A DNA stretch of 64,000 bases from CAMAXB01 sp964476565 (GTDB taxonomy: Bacteria; Verrucomicrobiota; Verrucomicrobiia; Opitutales; Opitutaceae). Position 1 is the first letter of the stretch. The number at the start of each line of letters is the position of its first letter. Below, piece after piece: positions 42,831-51,517 of this stretch. The stretch is taken from contig CAYZBG010000013.1 of assembly GCA_964476565.1 (NCBI GenBank), positions 1-64,000 on the forward strand, written 5' to 3'. A program made the position numbers and the translations under genes. The notes beneath the pieces were generated by a model. The model was not told the origin of the DNA. It searched no databases and worked only from the letters and a program-made list of their open reading frames with translations.

Positions 42831-45251
42831 ATGGTCCGTTCCGTTCTCCGTCTCTTCGCCGCCCTCGCCGCGGCCGGCTTTGCCGGCTCCATCTCCGCCA
42901 CGCCGCCCGACGAGGTCCGTTATGTCCGGCTCGATGCGCCGGCGACGGCGCTGTTCGAAGCGACGCCCCTAGGCAACGGCCGGCTGGGGGCGAGTCTGTA
43001 CGGCGATCCCGTGAACGAACGCATCGTACTCAACGAAAGCGGCGTGTGGTCCGGCTCGCCGCAGGAGGCCGACCGGCCGGGCGCGGCCGACGTGTTGCCC
43101 GAGATCCGCCGCCTGCTGCTCGCCGGGCGCAACGCCGACGCGGAAGCCTTGGTCAACGCGCACTTCACCGCCGCCGGTGCCGGTTCGGGCCACGGTCGCG
43201 GAGCTGACGTTCCTTTCGGCTGCTACCAGATTCTCGGCAACCTCGAGCTGCGTTTCGCGGGACCCGACGCCTCCGCGCCGGTATCCGACTATCTCCGCAC
43301 ACTCGACCTCGCCACGGCCACCGGCCGGCTGGTCTACACGCAGGGCGGCGTCACCTACACGCGGGAGGCGTTTGTCAGCGCACCCGACGAAGCGATCGTC
43401 GTGCGCCTCACGGCGTCGCAGCCGGGCCGGCTCGATCTTGATGTTGCCCTGTCCCGCCCGGAACGCGCCACGGTCATCGCCGACGGTCCGGCCGGCCTCG
43501 AGCTGTTTGGCCAGCTCAACGACGGACGCGAGGGCGGGACGGGCGTGCGTTTCTCGGCCCGGGTCGCGGTCCGCAGGCAAGGCGGCCAGGTTTCCACCGT
43601 CACCCACTCCGGTACGCCGATGCTGCGCATCCGCGGTGCGGATACCGTGACCTTGGTCGTCACCGCGGCGACGGACATCCGGACCTTTGCCGGCCGCGGC
43701 GTGACCGATGCACGTGCCGCCTCCGCGGCGGACCTGGCCCGCGCGCTCGCGCGCGATGACGCCGCGCTGCACGCGGCACACGTGGCCGACTACCGCCGCT
43801 GGTTTGACCGGGTGACACTTCAGCTCGGCGCCGCCGATCCGGCCCGGGCCGGACAAACCGCACCCGAACGGCTGCGTGCCTTTCATGCCGGCCAACCGGA
43901 TCCCTCCCTCGCCGCGCTCATGTTCCACTTTGGGCGCTACCTGCTGATCTCGTCGTCGCGGCCGGGCGGACTGCCCGCCAATCTCCAGGGCATCTGGGCC
44001 GATCAGATCCAGACCCCGTGGAACGGCGACTGGCACACCAACATCAACGTGCAGATGAACTATTGGCCGGCCGAGGTCACGAACCTCTCCGAGCTGCATC
44101 AACCCTTGTTCGCGCTCATCGCCTCCCTGGTGGAGCCCGGTACCAAGACCGCCCAAACCTACTACGGCGCGCGCGGCTGGGTCTCCTTCCTGCTCGCCAA
44201 TCCCTGGGGCTTCACGTCGCCGGGTGAATCCGCCCGCTGGGGCGCAACCGTCTCGTGCTCGGCGTGGCTGTGCCAGCATCTCTGGGACCACTATCTCTTC
44301 ACCGGCGACCGTGACTTCCTCGCCTGGGCTTATCCGATCCTCAAGGGCTCCGCACGGTTCTACCTCGACATGCTGATCGAGGAACCGCGTACGGGCTGGC
44401 TGGTGACCGCGCCGTCCAATTCACCCGAGAACGCGTTCCTCCTGCCCGATGGTACGGTCGCCCACGTGTGCCTCGGGCCGACGGCCGACATGCAACTGCT
44501 CCGCTCTCTCTTCGCCGCCACCGCCGAGGCGGCGCGCCTGCTCGACGTCGATGCCGACTTCCGCGCCGACCTGCTGGCCGCGCGCGCCCGACTCGCGCCG
44601 ACCCGGCTCGGACCCGACGGACGCATCCTCGAGTGGCTCGAGCCCTATCGCGAAGCCGATCCGCACCATCGTCACATCGCCCACCTGTGGGGACTCTTTC
44701 CAGGCGACGAGATCGATGCCCGCCGGACGCCCGACCTCGCCGCAGGGGCGCGGCGCACCCTCGACGCGCGCGGAGACGAGAGCACGGGCTGGAGCCTCGC
44801 GATGAAGATGGCGATGTGGGCCCGCCTCGGCGACGGGAACCGCGCGCACCGACTCTTGATCAACGCTCTGAAGCCGGCCGACGCCGAAACCTCACGCCAG
44901 CGCTGGAGCGGCGGCACCTACGCGAACCTCTTCGGCGCCCATCCGCCCTTCCAGATCGACAGCAACTTCGGGCTCACCGCCGCGATCGCCGAGATGCTGC
45001 TGCAATCGCACGTCTCCGATCTCAAATCTGAAATCCATCTCCTCCCCGCCCTGCCCTCCGCCTGGCCCGAAGGCTCCGTCCACGGCCTGCGCACCCGCGG
45101 CGGCTTCGAAGTCGACCTGGCGTGGCGCGACGGACGCCTCGTGACGGCGACCCTCCGCACCACGCACGGCACCGACGCGGTCGTGCGCCACGGCCCGCAA
45201 ACGCACACCCTCACGCTTCGCCCAGGCGAACATCGGGTGATTGATTTTTGA
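42831..45251 (+). CDS. GH95 alpha-L-fucosidase
   Basis: The start at ATG 42831 (MVRSVLRLFAALAAAGFAGS) gives 806 residues with a signal peptide; an ATG at 42681 is upstream of any homology. The N-terminal beta domain is present ('FEATPLGNGRLGASLYGDPVNERIVLNESGVWSGSP'), followed by the helical catalytic barrel. All expected GH95 residues are visible: Asn404 and Asn406 in 'TNINVQMNYWPAE', Glu533 in 'SNSPENAF' and Asp710 in 'FQIDSNFGLTAAIAEML'. It should release terminal alpha-L-fucose (or L-galactose) with inversion. It is divergent from the Tat-exported oxidoreductase and convergent with the GH78 operon. Unlike the other GH95 in the window it has the canonical Asp. Confidence 0.92.
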   Translation: MVRSVLRLFAALAAAGFAGSISATPPDEVRYVRLDAPATALFEATPLGNGRLGASLYGDPVNERIVLNESGVWSGSPQEADRPGAADVLPEIRRLLLAGRNADAEALVNAHFTAAGAGSGHGRGADVPFGCYQILGNLELRFAGPDASAPVSDYLRTLDLATATGRLVYTQGGVTYTREAFVSAPDEAIVVRLTASQPGRLDLDVALSRPERATVIADGPAGLELFGQLNDGREGGTGVRFSARVAVRRQGGQVSTVTHSGTPMLRIRGADTVTLVVTAATDIRTFAGRGVTDARAASAADLARALARDDAALHAAHVADYRRWFDRVTLQLGAADPARAGQTAPERLRAFHAGQPDPSLAALMFHFGRYLLISSSRPGGLPANLQGIWADQIQTPWNGDWHTNINVQMNYWPAEVTNLSELHQPLFALIASLVEPGTKTAQTYYGARGWVSFLLANPWGFTSPGESARWGATVSCSAWLCQHLWDHYLFTGDRDFLAWAYPILKGSARFYLDMLIEEPRTGWLVTAPSNSPENAFLLPDGTVAHVCLGPTADMQLLRSLFAATAEAARLLDVDADFRADLLAARARLAPTRLGPDGRILEWLEPYREADPHHRHIAHLWGLFPGDEIDARRTPDLAAGARRTLDARGDESTGWSLAMKMAMWARLGDGNRAHRLLINALKPADAETSRQRWSGGTYANLFGAHPPFQIDSNFGLTAAIAEMLLQSHVSDLKSEIHLLPALPSAWPEGSVHGLRTRGGFEVDLAWRDGRLVTATLRTTHGTDAVVRHGPQTHTLTLRPGEHRVIDF

Positions 45252-45283
45252 AGAGACGGCGACCTGCTTGTCCGCGGCATGAA

Positions 45284-45341
45284 AGTCGCCCCTCGTGAGA
45301 CTGAGGCGACTCCGGCAGATAGAATCCACACACGATCTGCC
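45284..45341. other. two successive stem-loops of identical geometry between convergent genes
   Basis: AGTCGCC (45284-45290) pairs with GGCGACT (45305-45311), and GGCAGAT (45314-45320) pairs with ATCTGCC (45335-45341). Each is a perfect 7-bp stem with a 14-base loop, and they are separated by two bases. They occupy the 158-base gap between the GH95 and GH78 3' ends. No T tract follows either strand. They may act as a bidirectional transcript end or 3' stabiliser. Confidence 0.4.
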
Positions 45342-45409
45342 ACACGGAGGCGCAAAGACGAGACTGCGACAGAACGATCGCGAGAAATTCTGACCGTTTC
45401 GGTGGGGCG

Positions 45410-48106
45410 CTAATCTACGGAGAAAGCCCCCACCCGACTGATGAACGTGTACCGGCCGGCGGGGGCCTCGGTGCGCGCATAGCCGTCCTCCCGGGAGAGC
45501 ACGGGCAGGCCGTCGAGTGCAACGGCCGCACCGGCCGCGACCGGCACCCAGACCTGGGCGGTGGTGTTGGGCGGCACGGTGATGTCCCAGGTAAGATGCA
45601 CCCCCTCGCGCCGCCAGTGACTGACGATCTCGCCATGGAGCGTGCGGTAGGTCGCACGCGCCCAGTCGAGACCAGCGCCGAGGTAGGGCTTGAGCACAAA
45701 CCGTTCGTAGCCGGGAAACGCCGGATCGAGCTCGATGCCCGCGACGTGCCGGTACAACCACTCCCCCACCGAGCCGAGGGAGTAATGGTTGAACGAGTTC
45801 ATGCTGGGATTGAAGAACCCGTCCTCGTGCGTCCAGCCGTTCCAGCGTTCCCAGATCGTGGTGGCGCCATGCTTCACCGGATACAGCCACGAGGGGTAGG
45901 TGTCCTGGAGGAGCAGGCGGTAGGCGACGTCCGCATGGCCAAAGCGCGTGAGGATCGGATTGAGGAAGCGGATGCCGATGAATCCGGTGCTGAGGTGCCA
46001 GGCGTTGTCCCGGATCAGCTCGACCAGCCGGTTCGCCGCCGCCGGCCGGTCCGTCTCCGGCAGCAGCTCGAAGGCGAGGGCGAGCAGGTAGGCGGTCTGC
46101 GTCTCCACCGCGAGGCGGCCGCTGCCGAGATGAAACTCCGCCTGAAACGCGTTCCGCACGGCTGCGAAGGTGGCGCGATACCGCGCCGCCTCGGCGCCCC
46201 GCCCGATCGCCCGTGCCATGTCCGCCATTTGCGCCGCGTCTGCCGCCCAGTAGGCGGTCGCGAGCAGGTTCTTCATCGGCGACTGGGTGCGGAAGCTCGT
46301 GTCGGTCGGGATGCAGAGCCAGTCGCCGTAGTTGTTGCGCAGGTCGCGCGTGCGCAGGTGGTCCGGGTTGGTGCGCTCGAGGTAATCCATCCACGCCGTC
46401 ATCGCCTGCCAGCTGCGCTCCACCACCCGGGTGTCGCCATACACCTGCCAGAGCGTCCAGGGCACGACGATGCCCGCATCGGCCCACCCCGCGCCGCCGC
46501 ACAGGTCGTCGAGCCCGATGTAGTGGATGTCCTCGCGCAGGCGCGGTGCGATGTCGGGAAAAAGACCGTCGGGCGTCTGCGCGTCGATCACGTCCGTAAT
46601 CCACTTGGTGAAGAACGCGGCCACGTCGGCATTGCAGGCCGCGGTACGCATGAACACCTGCGCATCCCCCATCCAGCCGAGCCGCTCGTCACGCTGCGGG
46701 CAGTCGGTCGGCACGGTGAGGAAGTTGTCCCGCTGCGACCAGAGTCCGTTGAGCCAGAGCCGGTTCACGCCTTCATGCGAACAGGCGAACGTGCCCACCT
46801 GTGGCGTGGCCGAATGGATGACGCAGGCCGTGACCGCATCGGGCCGGGGCGCGCCGGGCAGACCGGTCAGCTCCACGTACTGGAACCCGTGAAAGGTGAA
46901 ACGCGGCTGCCAGGTCTCGACGCCGCCCCCGGCGCACACGTAGACATCCGTCGCCTTCGCCTGCCGCAGGTTCGCGGTGTAGAGCGTGCCATCCGGATTG
47001 AGCCGCTCGCCATGGCGCAGCTGCACGCGGGTTCCGGCCGGCGCCTCCACCGTGAGCCGCACCCAGCCGGTGATATTCTGACCGAGGTCGTAAATGAAAA
47101 CGCCGGGGGCAACTTCGTTCACCGAGCGCGGCGTCATGGTCTCAATGACGCGCACGGGTTCGTTGCGCTGCGCCACCAGCAGGGCCGACGGAGGCGCCAC
47201 CTCGCGCACCGGCAGGCCGTCGCCGACCGGACGGCGCGCATCGAAGGTCTCTCCCATCATGAAATCGGACGCCAGAATCGGACCGGTCGCCGCCCGCCAG
47301 GTGCCGTCGCTCGCCACCACCTCCCGCCGTCCGTCGACCAGTTCGATCTCCAGTTGCACGAACAGGCTGTTCTCAAGGCTGCCATAGCGCCCGCGCTTCT
47401 CCTGCCAGCCGACAAAGCCGCTCCACCAGCCGTCACCCAGCCACGCGGACAACCGGTTCGCGCCCTCGGTCACCAGGGGCGTAACGTCGTAGGTCCGGTA
47501 GTGGATGCGCGTGTCGTAGTCGGTCCACTCCGGGGCAAAGAGGTCGTGACCGACGCGCTCGCGCCCGAGATGGAGTTCGACGATCCCGCGAGCCGACGCA
47601 TACAGCGTGGCGCGGCGCACGGCGGCCGGCACGGTGAAGTCGCGACTGAAGACCGCCGGGGTGCCGGGATCGGTCAGGGTCGGTACCAAGGCCGCGGGGT
47701 CGCGGCGCAGGATCTCGGGATCGGCGGCGATCCAGCGGGCGGCCCAGTCATGCGGGTCAAGCAGCCCCATGGTCCAGCTCGCCGGCGAGGAAACCGCCGT
47801 GCCTTCCGCGCCGCCGGCGGCGACCCATTCGACCTCGACCGACCAGAAGCAGACGTCGCGCGAGCGCAGCGCTGCGCCGGCGTAGACCACGTGGGTGGTC
47901 TGCGCGCCCTTGACCCAGCCGCTGTCCCACCGGTCGGACCCGCCCGCCGCCAGCGTCTCCAGCGTACTCGCGACCCGGATACGGTAGGCCGCCTGCCGCA
48001 GACCGCGACGGGGCGACTCCAGCGCCCAGCTGAGGCGCGGCGCACGTTCATCGATGCCGCGCGGATCGACCAGGTATTCGCAACGCAGGTGGGTGACGAG
48101 GGTCAT
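45410..48106 (-). CDS. GH78 alpha-L-rhamnosidase
   Basis: This 898-residue protein lacks a signal peptide (MTLVTHLRCEYLVDPRGIDERAPRLSW...), so it should act in the cytoplasm. GH78 features are an N-terminal fibronectin-like domain with 'LRCEYLVDP' and 'PRLSWALES', beta-sandwich modules ('TLYASARGIVELHLGRERVG', 'VFIYDLGQNITGWVRL'), and the catalytic (alpha/alpha)6 barrel. The barrel has the acid-rich motif 'PTDCPQRDERLGWMGDAQVFMRTA', with its Asp/Glu cluster, and 'HGATTIWERWNGWTHE'. A C-terminal beta domain completes it. It hydrolyses terminal alpha-L-rhamnose. It is the last gene of the seven-gene operon, 18 bases after the MFS transporter that would bring its oligosaccharide substrate inside. 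Confidence 0.92.
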   Translation of the reverse strand: MTLVTHLRCEYLVDPRGIDERAPRLSWALESPRRGLRQAAYRIRVASTLETLAAGGSDRWDSGWVKGAQTTHVVYAGAALRSRDVCFWSVEVEWVAAGGAEGTAVSSPASWTMGLLDPHDWAARWIAADPEILRRDPAALVPTLTDPGTPAVFSRDFTVPAAVRRATLYASARGIVELHLGRERVGHDLFAPEWTDYDTRIHYRTYDVTPLVTEGANRLSAWLGDGWWSGFVGWQEKRGRYGSLENSLFVQLEIELVDGRREVVASDGTWRAATGPILASDFMMGETFDARRPVGDGLPVREVAPPSALLVAQRNEPVRVIETMTPRSVNEVAPGVFIYDLGQNITGWVRLTVEAPAGTRVQLRHGERLNPDGTLYTANLRQAKATDVYVCAGGGVETWQPRFTFHGFQYVELTGLPGAPRPDAVTACVIHSATPQVGTFACSHEGVNRLWLNGLWSQRDNFLTVPTDCPQRDERLGWMGDAQVFMRTAACNADVAAFFTKWITDVIDAQTPDGLFPDIAPRLREDIHYIGLDDLCGGAGWADAGIVVPWTLWQVYGDTRVVERSWQAMTAWMDYLERTNPDHLRTRDLRNNYGDWLCIPTDTSFRTQSPMKNLLATAYWAADAAQMADMARAIGRGAEAARYRATFAAVRNAFQAEFHLGSGRLAVETQTAYLLALAFELLPETDRPAAANRLVELIRDNAWHLSTGFIGIRFLNPILTRFGHADVAYRLLLQDTYPSWLYPVKHGATTIWERWNGWTHEDGFFNPSMNSFNHYSLGSVGEWLYRHVAGIELDPAFPGYERFVLKPYLGAGLDWARATYRTLHGEIVSHWRREGVHLTWDITVPPNTTAQVWVPVAAGAAVALDGLPVLSREDGYARTEAPAGRYTFISRVGAFSVD

Positions 48107-48124
48107 GCGCAGGAGAAGGCGGGG

Positions 48125-49411
48125 TCAGGCCCGGCCGGAACGCTCGGCCTCGATCTGCTCGAGCGACTTGCCGGAGGTGTCGGGCATGAAGAAGTAACCG
48201 ACCACACCGCTGATCGCGAGGAAGAGGGTGAGCAGCGCGGCGATCTGCTTGATGCCAGCATTGGCCAGCATCGGCACGAAGAAGCTCCAGATGCCGAGGA
48301 TGGTGCGGGCGACGCCGAAGGTGAAACCCTGTGCCGTGCCACGCAGCATGGTCGGGAAGAGTTCCTGGCTGAAGACCTTGTAGAAGGCCTCGCCGGAAAG
48401 CGCGGCGGCCGTGGAGAAAAGCACGATGTTGGCGATGACCGAGATGAGCGTGAAGTCGGTGAAGAGGAACAGTCCGTACGCCACGACCTGCATGATCGCA
48501 CCCACGCCCCAGATGAGTTTGCGGGTCGCGTAGCTCCGATCCGCGTAGCGCATGAAGATCGTGACCGTCACCACCATGGTGATGATGAAGTTGGCGCTGG
48601 TCAGGCCGACACTCATGGCCTGGCCACCGGCGCCGAGCGTGCTGATGATGTAAGGATTGAAGATGCCAGCCGTACCGGCAGCGAGGTTCCAGAAGAGGTA
48701 GATCGTCGCGGTCCAGACGATGGCACGAAGGTTCGGCCCTTTGAACAGCGCCCCGAGCTTCACCGCCGCCCCGGCGCCGGATTTCGCCGCGGTTTTCCAG
48801 CGCGCCGATTCGGCCAGGCCCCGGCGCAGCGCCCACGTCACGATCGCGGCGACAAACAGGTGGAGGAACACAATGCGGATGCCGAGCAGCCCGAGCGGGG
48901 CGAGCAGCAGCGCGAGCCACAGCACGATCACCGGCCCGAGGCACCATGCCACCTGCGTGAATCCGAGCAGCTTGCCGCGGGCCTTGTCCGGCGCGAATTC
49001 GCCGACGAGCGCGAGCGACGTCGGCACGTCCGCACCCACCGCCACGCCCACGATGAACGTGCCGAGGAAGAGCATCTCCACGTTCACGGCGAGCGCGACC
49101 ATCAGGATGCCCGCCGCGTAGACCATCAGATCGTACTGGTAAATGAACTTGCGGCCGAGCTTGTCGCCCAGCCAGCCGCCGATGAGCGCGCCCAGGGCGC
49201 AGCCGAGGGCGTTGGGGCCGATCGCCGCGAGCAGGCCGACGGCGCCGTCGCTCAGGCCGAACTCCTTCTGCAGGATGGCCAGCCCCGCGCCCAGGGCGAC
49301 GATGGAGCCGGCATCGAGGTAGGAGGCCATGCCCGCGAGCGCGGACCATTTCCATTGCTGGCGGGTAATCGTGCTGGAGTCGGCGGCGGAGGACGAGGCG
49401 GCGGGGGTCAT
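48125..49411 (-). CDS. MFS sugar transporter
   Basis: This 428-residue protein has 12 predicted membrane segments. The major facilitator motif A is 'GGWLGDKLGRKFIYQ' after TM2. The TM5-6 loop 'PTSLALVGEFAPDKARGKLLG' carries the sugar-porter-like Pro...Arg-Gly pattern, and 'FPTMLRGTAQGFTFGVART' is the matching element in the second half. It should be a proton-linked inner-membrane importer for a mono- or short oligosaccharide. It lies between the GH127 gene (36 bases away) and the GH78 gene (18 bases away). A cytoplasmic GH78 fits import of a rhamnose-bearing oligosaccharide through this carrier. Confidence 0.88.
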   Translation of the reverse strand: MTPAASSSAADSSTITRQQWKWSALAGMASYLDAGSIVALGAGLAILQKEFGLSDGAVGLLAAIGPNALGCALGALIGGWLGDKLGRKFIYQYDLMVYAAGILMVALAVNVEMLFLGTFIVGVAVGADVPTSLALVGEFAPDKARGKLLGFTQVAWCLGPVIVLWLALLLAPLGLLGIRIVFLHLFVAAIVTWALRRGLAESARWKTAAKSGAGAAVKLGALFKGPNLRAIVWTATIYLFWNLAAGTAGIFNPYIISTLGAGGQAMSVGLTSANFIITMVVTVTIFMRYADRSYATRKLIWGVGAIMQVVAYGLFLFTDFTLISVIANIVLFSTAAALSGEAFYKVFSQELFPTMLRGTAQGFTFGVARTILGIWSFFVPMLANAGIKQIAALLTLFLAISGVVGYFFMPDTSGKSLEQIEAERSGRA

Positions 49412-49447
49412 GAAAGCAAAGGACGTTCGGAGGAAGATCGGGTCCGG

Positions 49448-51517
49448 TCAACGGGCGGGCAGCCACACACTCATGTCCGCCTCGCCGCGGTTGCCCCAGG
49501 CAAAGTAAGGGACGAGCTTGAGATCGATCGGAACGAACCGGACCGGACCGACCTCGCGATAGAGCTGGCCCGGCTGCCACGGCGCGCGCTGCCTGAGCCA
49601 GGCCGGGACGGTCAGCGTCGTGACCGAGGCGTTGACGATCTGCTCGCGCTGCGGCGCGAAGGTGCGGTGGGCGGGATCGAGGCTGAGCACAACGTCAGCC
49701 AGGCGCACGCCGGGCGGGAGGTCGTTGCCCTCGACGCAGTACACCAGCGGACCGTGCTTCACCGCGACCTGATTCACGGTCTCCTCGACCAGGGGATTGG
49801 CCTCGATCAGCACCGGCTCGAAGGCGAGATCGAGGGTGACGACGTCGCCGGCCTTCCAGAACCGTTTCACCTCCGCGTAACGGCCGGGCACCGGCGGCGT
49901 GAGCACCGGCGAGCCGTTGACCTGCAAGGAGACCTTCTCGGCGCGCGCCCAACCGGGAATGCGCAGCTTGAGCGTCACCTCGTGGGACGGAGCCTCGTCG
50001 ACCACGAGGCGCACGGCCCCGGCGTACGGATAGCCGGTCTCCTGGCGCAGCCGGATGCGGGCGCCTTCCGCCCAGGTGGTGTCGAGCGTGCTGGCGCCGT
50101 AGAGATGAACCCAGAGCGTGTCCTGGGAGAGCGAATACACGTAGTTGTGCGCCTGGGCGATGACGCGCACGACGTTGGGCGGGCAGCAGAAGGACGACTT
50201 GATGTTGGGCGTGCGGGTCCGCGACCAGCGGAGGGGCACGTCGAAGCCGGCGTCCTTGCGCAGCGGATTGACGTAGAAGTAGTCCTTCCCCTCAAGGCTG
50301 ATGCCCGGCAGCACGCCGTTGTAGAGCGCCTGCTCGAAGAGGTCGGCGTACTGCGCGTCGCCGGTGAGCGTCAGCATGCGCCACATCCACATCGCGTAGC
50401 CGATGGTCGCGCAGGTCTCGTTGTAGGCGGTGAGATTGGGCAGCTGGAAGTCGCGGCCGTAGGCCTGGTGCACCGTCTTGATGAACGCGTGCTGGGAATG
50501 ATGGGCGCCGTCGGGCGAGGCGCCGTCATAGAGCGCGCCGGTCATGCCCGTGACGTAGAGTTTGCGCTGCGCGACGTTGTCCGAGAGGCGTTCCAGCGGC
50601 GTGAACAGGGTGCGGTCGCCGGTCTCCGCAACCACGTCGGCCACGCCGGCGTAGAGGTAGTTGGCGCGGACCGCATGGCCGACCGCCTCGACGGACTCGC
50701 GGAAGGGAATCCGGTCCTGGTTGTGGTCCGACGCGACCTCCGGCGGCACGAGGCTGCGGATTTCGATCAGCTGCCGGCCCAGCTCAAGGTAGCGGGGCTC
50801 GCGCGTAACCCGGTAGAGTTCGATGACCCCCATGTAGTGCGACGGGCAGATGGCATTGCGCGCGAGGTCCTGCGGCACGGTCTGGCAGAGGCGTTCGATG
50901 TAGTCGGCCGCCTTGCGCGCGAGGTCGAGCATCGTGGTCTTGCCCGTGACCCGGTGATGGATCACCGCCGTGGTGATCAGGTGGCCCATGTTGTAGGTCT
51001 CGAAGTGCTCGCGGTCCTCGAACTCGCGCGCCACCGCACCGGTCTGGCCGCGCCGCTGCGGCACGATCTTGTGCGTGTGCAGGTAGCCGTCCTCGCGCTG
51101 GGCCTTGCCGATGACCACGATCATCTCGTCCATCCAGCGGTCGAGCGCCGGATCGCGCGTGACGGCGTAGACCTGCACCAGCGCCTCGAACCACTTCAGA
51201 AAATCGCCGTCATTGAACGGCGGCCCGTGCGGCCGGCCGGTGCCGCGCCCCTCGCCCATGCCGGCCGCCATGAGAAAGTTGTCCCACGCATGGCTCTCGT
51301 AGGGATCCTTGAAGATGGTCCACAGGTGCGGCACCATCGTGTCGCGGGCGACGGCAAAGCGCTCCGCCCACAGCCCTTCGGTCCAGCGCACGTCGGCGAG
51401 CCCGGTCATGTACATCTTCGCGTGCGGCGAGCGCGAGGTGTCGACCAGCGCGGCCGGCGCTGCGCCAACGGCGGCGGCGGCAAGGAGAAACCATACGGCG
51501 GCAAAGCGTTTACGCAT
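49448..51517 (-). CDS. GH127 beta-L-arabinofuranosidase (DUF1680)
   Basis: The start at ATG 51517 (MRKRFAAVWFLLAAAAVGAAPAAL) gives 689 residues with a signal peptide; it overlaps the kinase stop by one base (TGATG). GH127 enzymes use a cysteine nucleophile held by zinc. The expected ligands are visible as Glu367 and Cys369 in 'AYNETCATIG' and Cys444-Cys445 in 'SSFCCPPNVVR', with spacing like the Glu/Cys/Cys/Cys set of the characterised Bifidobacterium enzyme. Other family segments are 'WEGRFW'-like 'RWTEGLWAERF' and 'REDGYLHT'. It removes beta-L-arabinofuranose in the periplasm. The released L-arabinose would feed the isomerase, kinase and transketolase genes of the same operon; that assignment is inference. 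Confidence 0.9.
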   Translation of the reverse strand: MRKRFAAVWFLLAAAAVGAAPAALVDTSRSPHAKMYMTGLADVRWTEGLWAERFAVARDTMVPHLWTIFKDPYESHAWDNFLMAAGMGEGRGTGRPHGPPFNDGDFLKWFEALVQVYAVTRDPALDRWMDEMIVVIGKAQREDGYLHTHKIVPQRRGQTGAVAREFEDREHFETYNMGHLITTAVIHHRVTGKTTMLDLARKAADYIERLCQTVPQDLARNAICPSHYMGVIELYRVTREPRYLELGRQLIEIRSLVPPEVASDHNQDRIPFRESVEAVGHAVRANYLYAGVADVVAETGDRTLFTPLERLSDNVAQRKLYVTGMTGALYDGASPDGAHHSQHAFIKTVHQAYGRDFQLPNLTAYNETCATIGYAMWMWRMLTLTGDAQYADLFEQALYNGVLPGISLEGKDYFYVNPLRKDAGFDVPLRWSRTRTPNIKSSFCCPPNVVRVIAQAHNYVYSLSQDTLWVHLYGASTLDTTWAEGARIRLRQETGYPYAGAVRLVVDEAPSHEVTLKLRIPGWARAEKVSLQVNGSPVLTPPVPGRYAEVKRFWKAGDVVTLDLAFEPVLIEANPLVEETVNQVAVKHGPLVYCVEGNDLPPGVRLADVVLSLDPAHRTFAPQREQIVNASVTTLTVPAWLRQRAPWQPGQLYREVGPVRFVPIDLKLVPYFAWGNRGEADMSVWLPAR

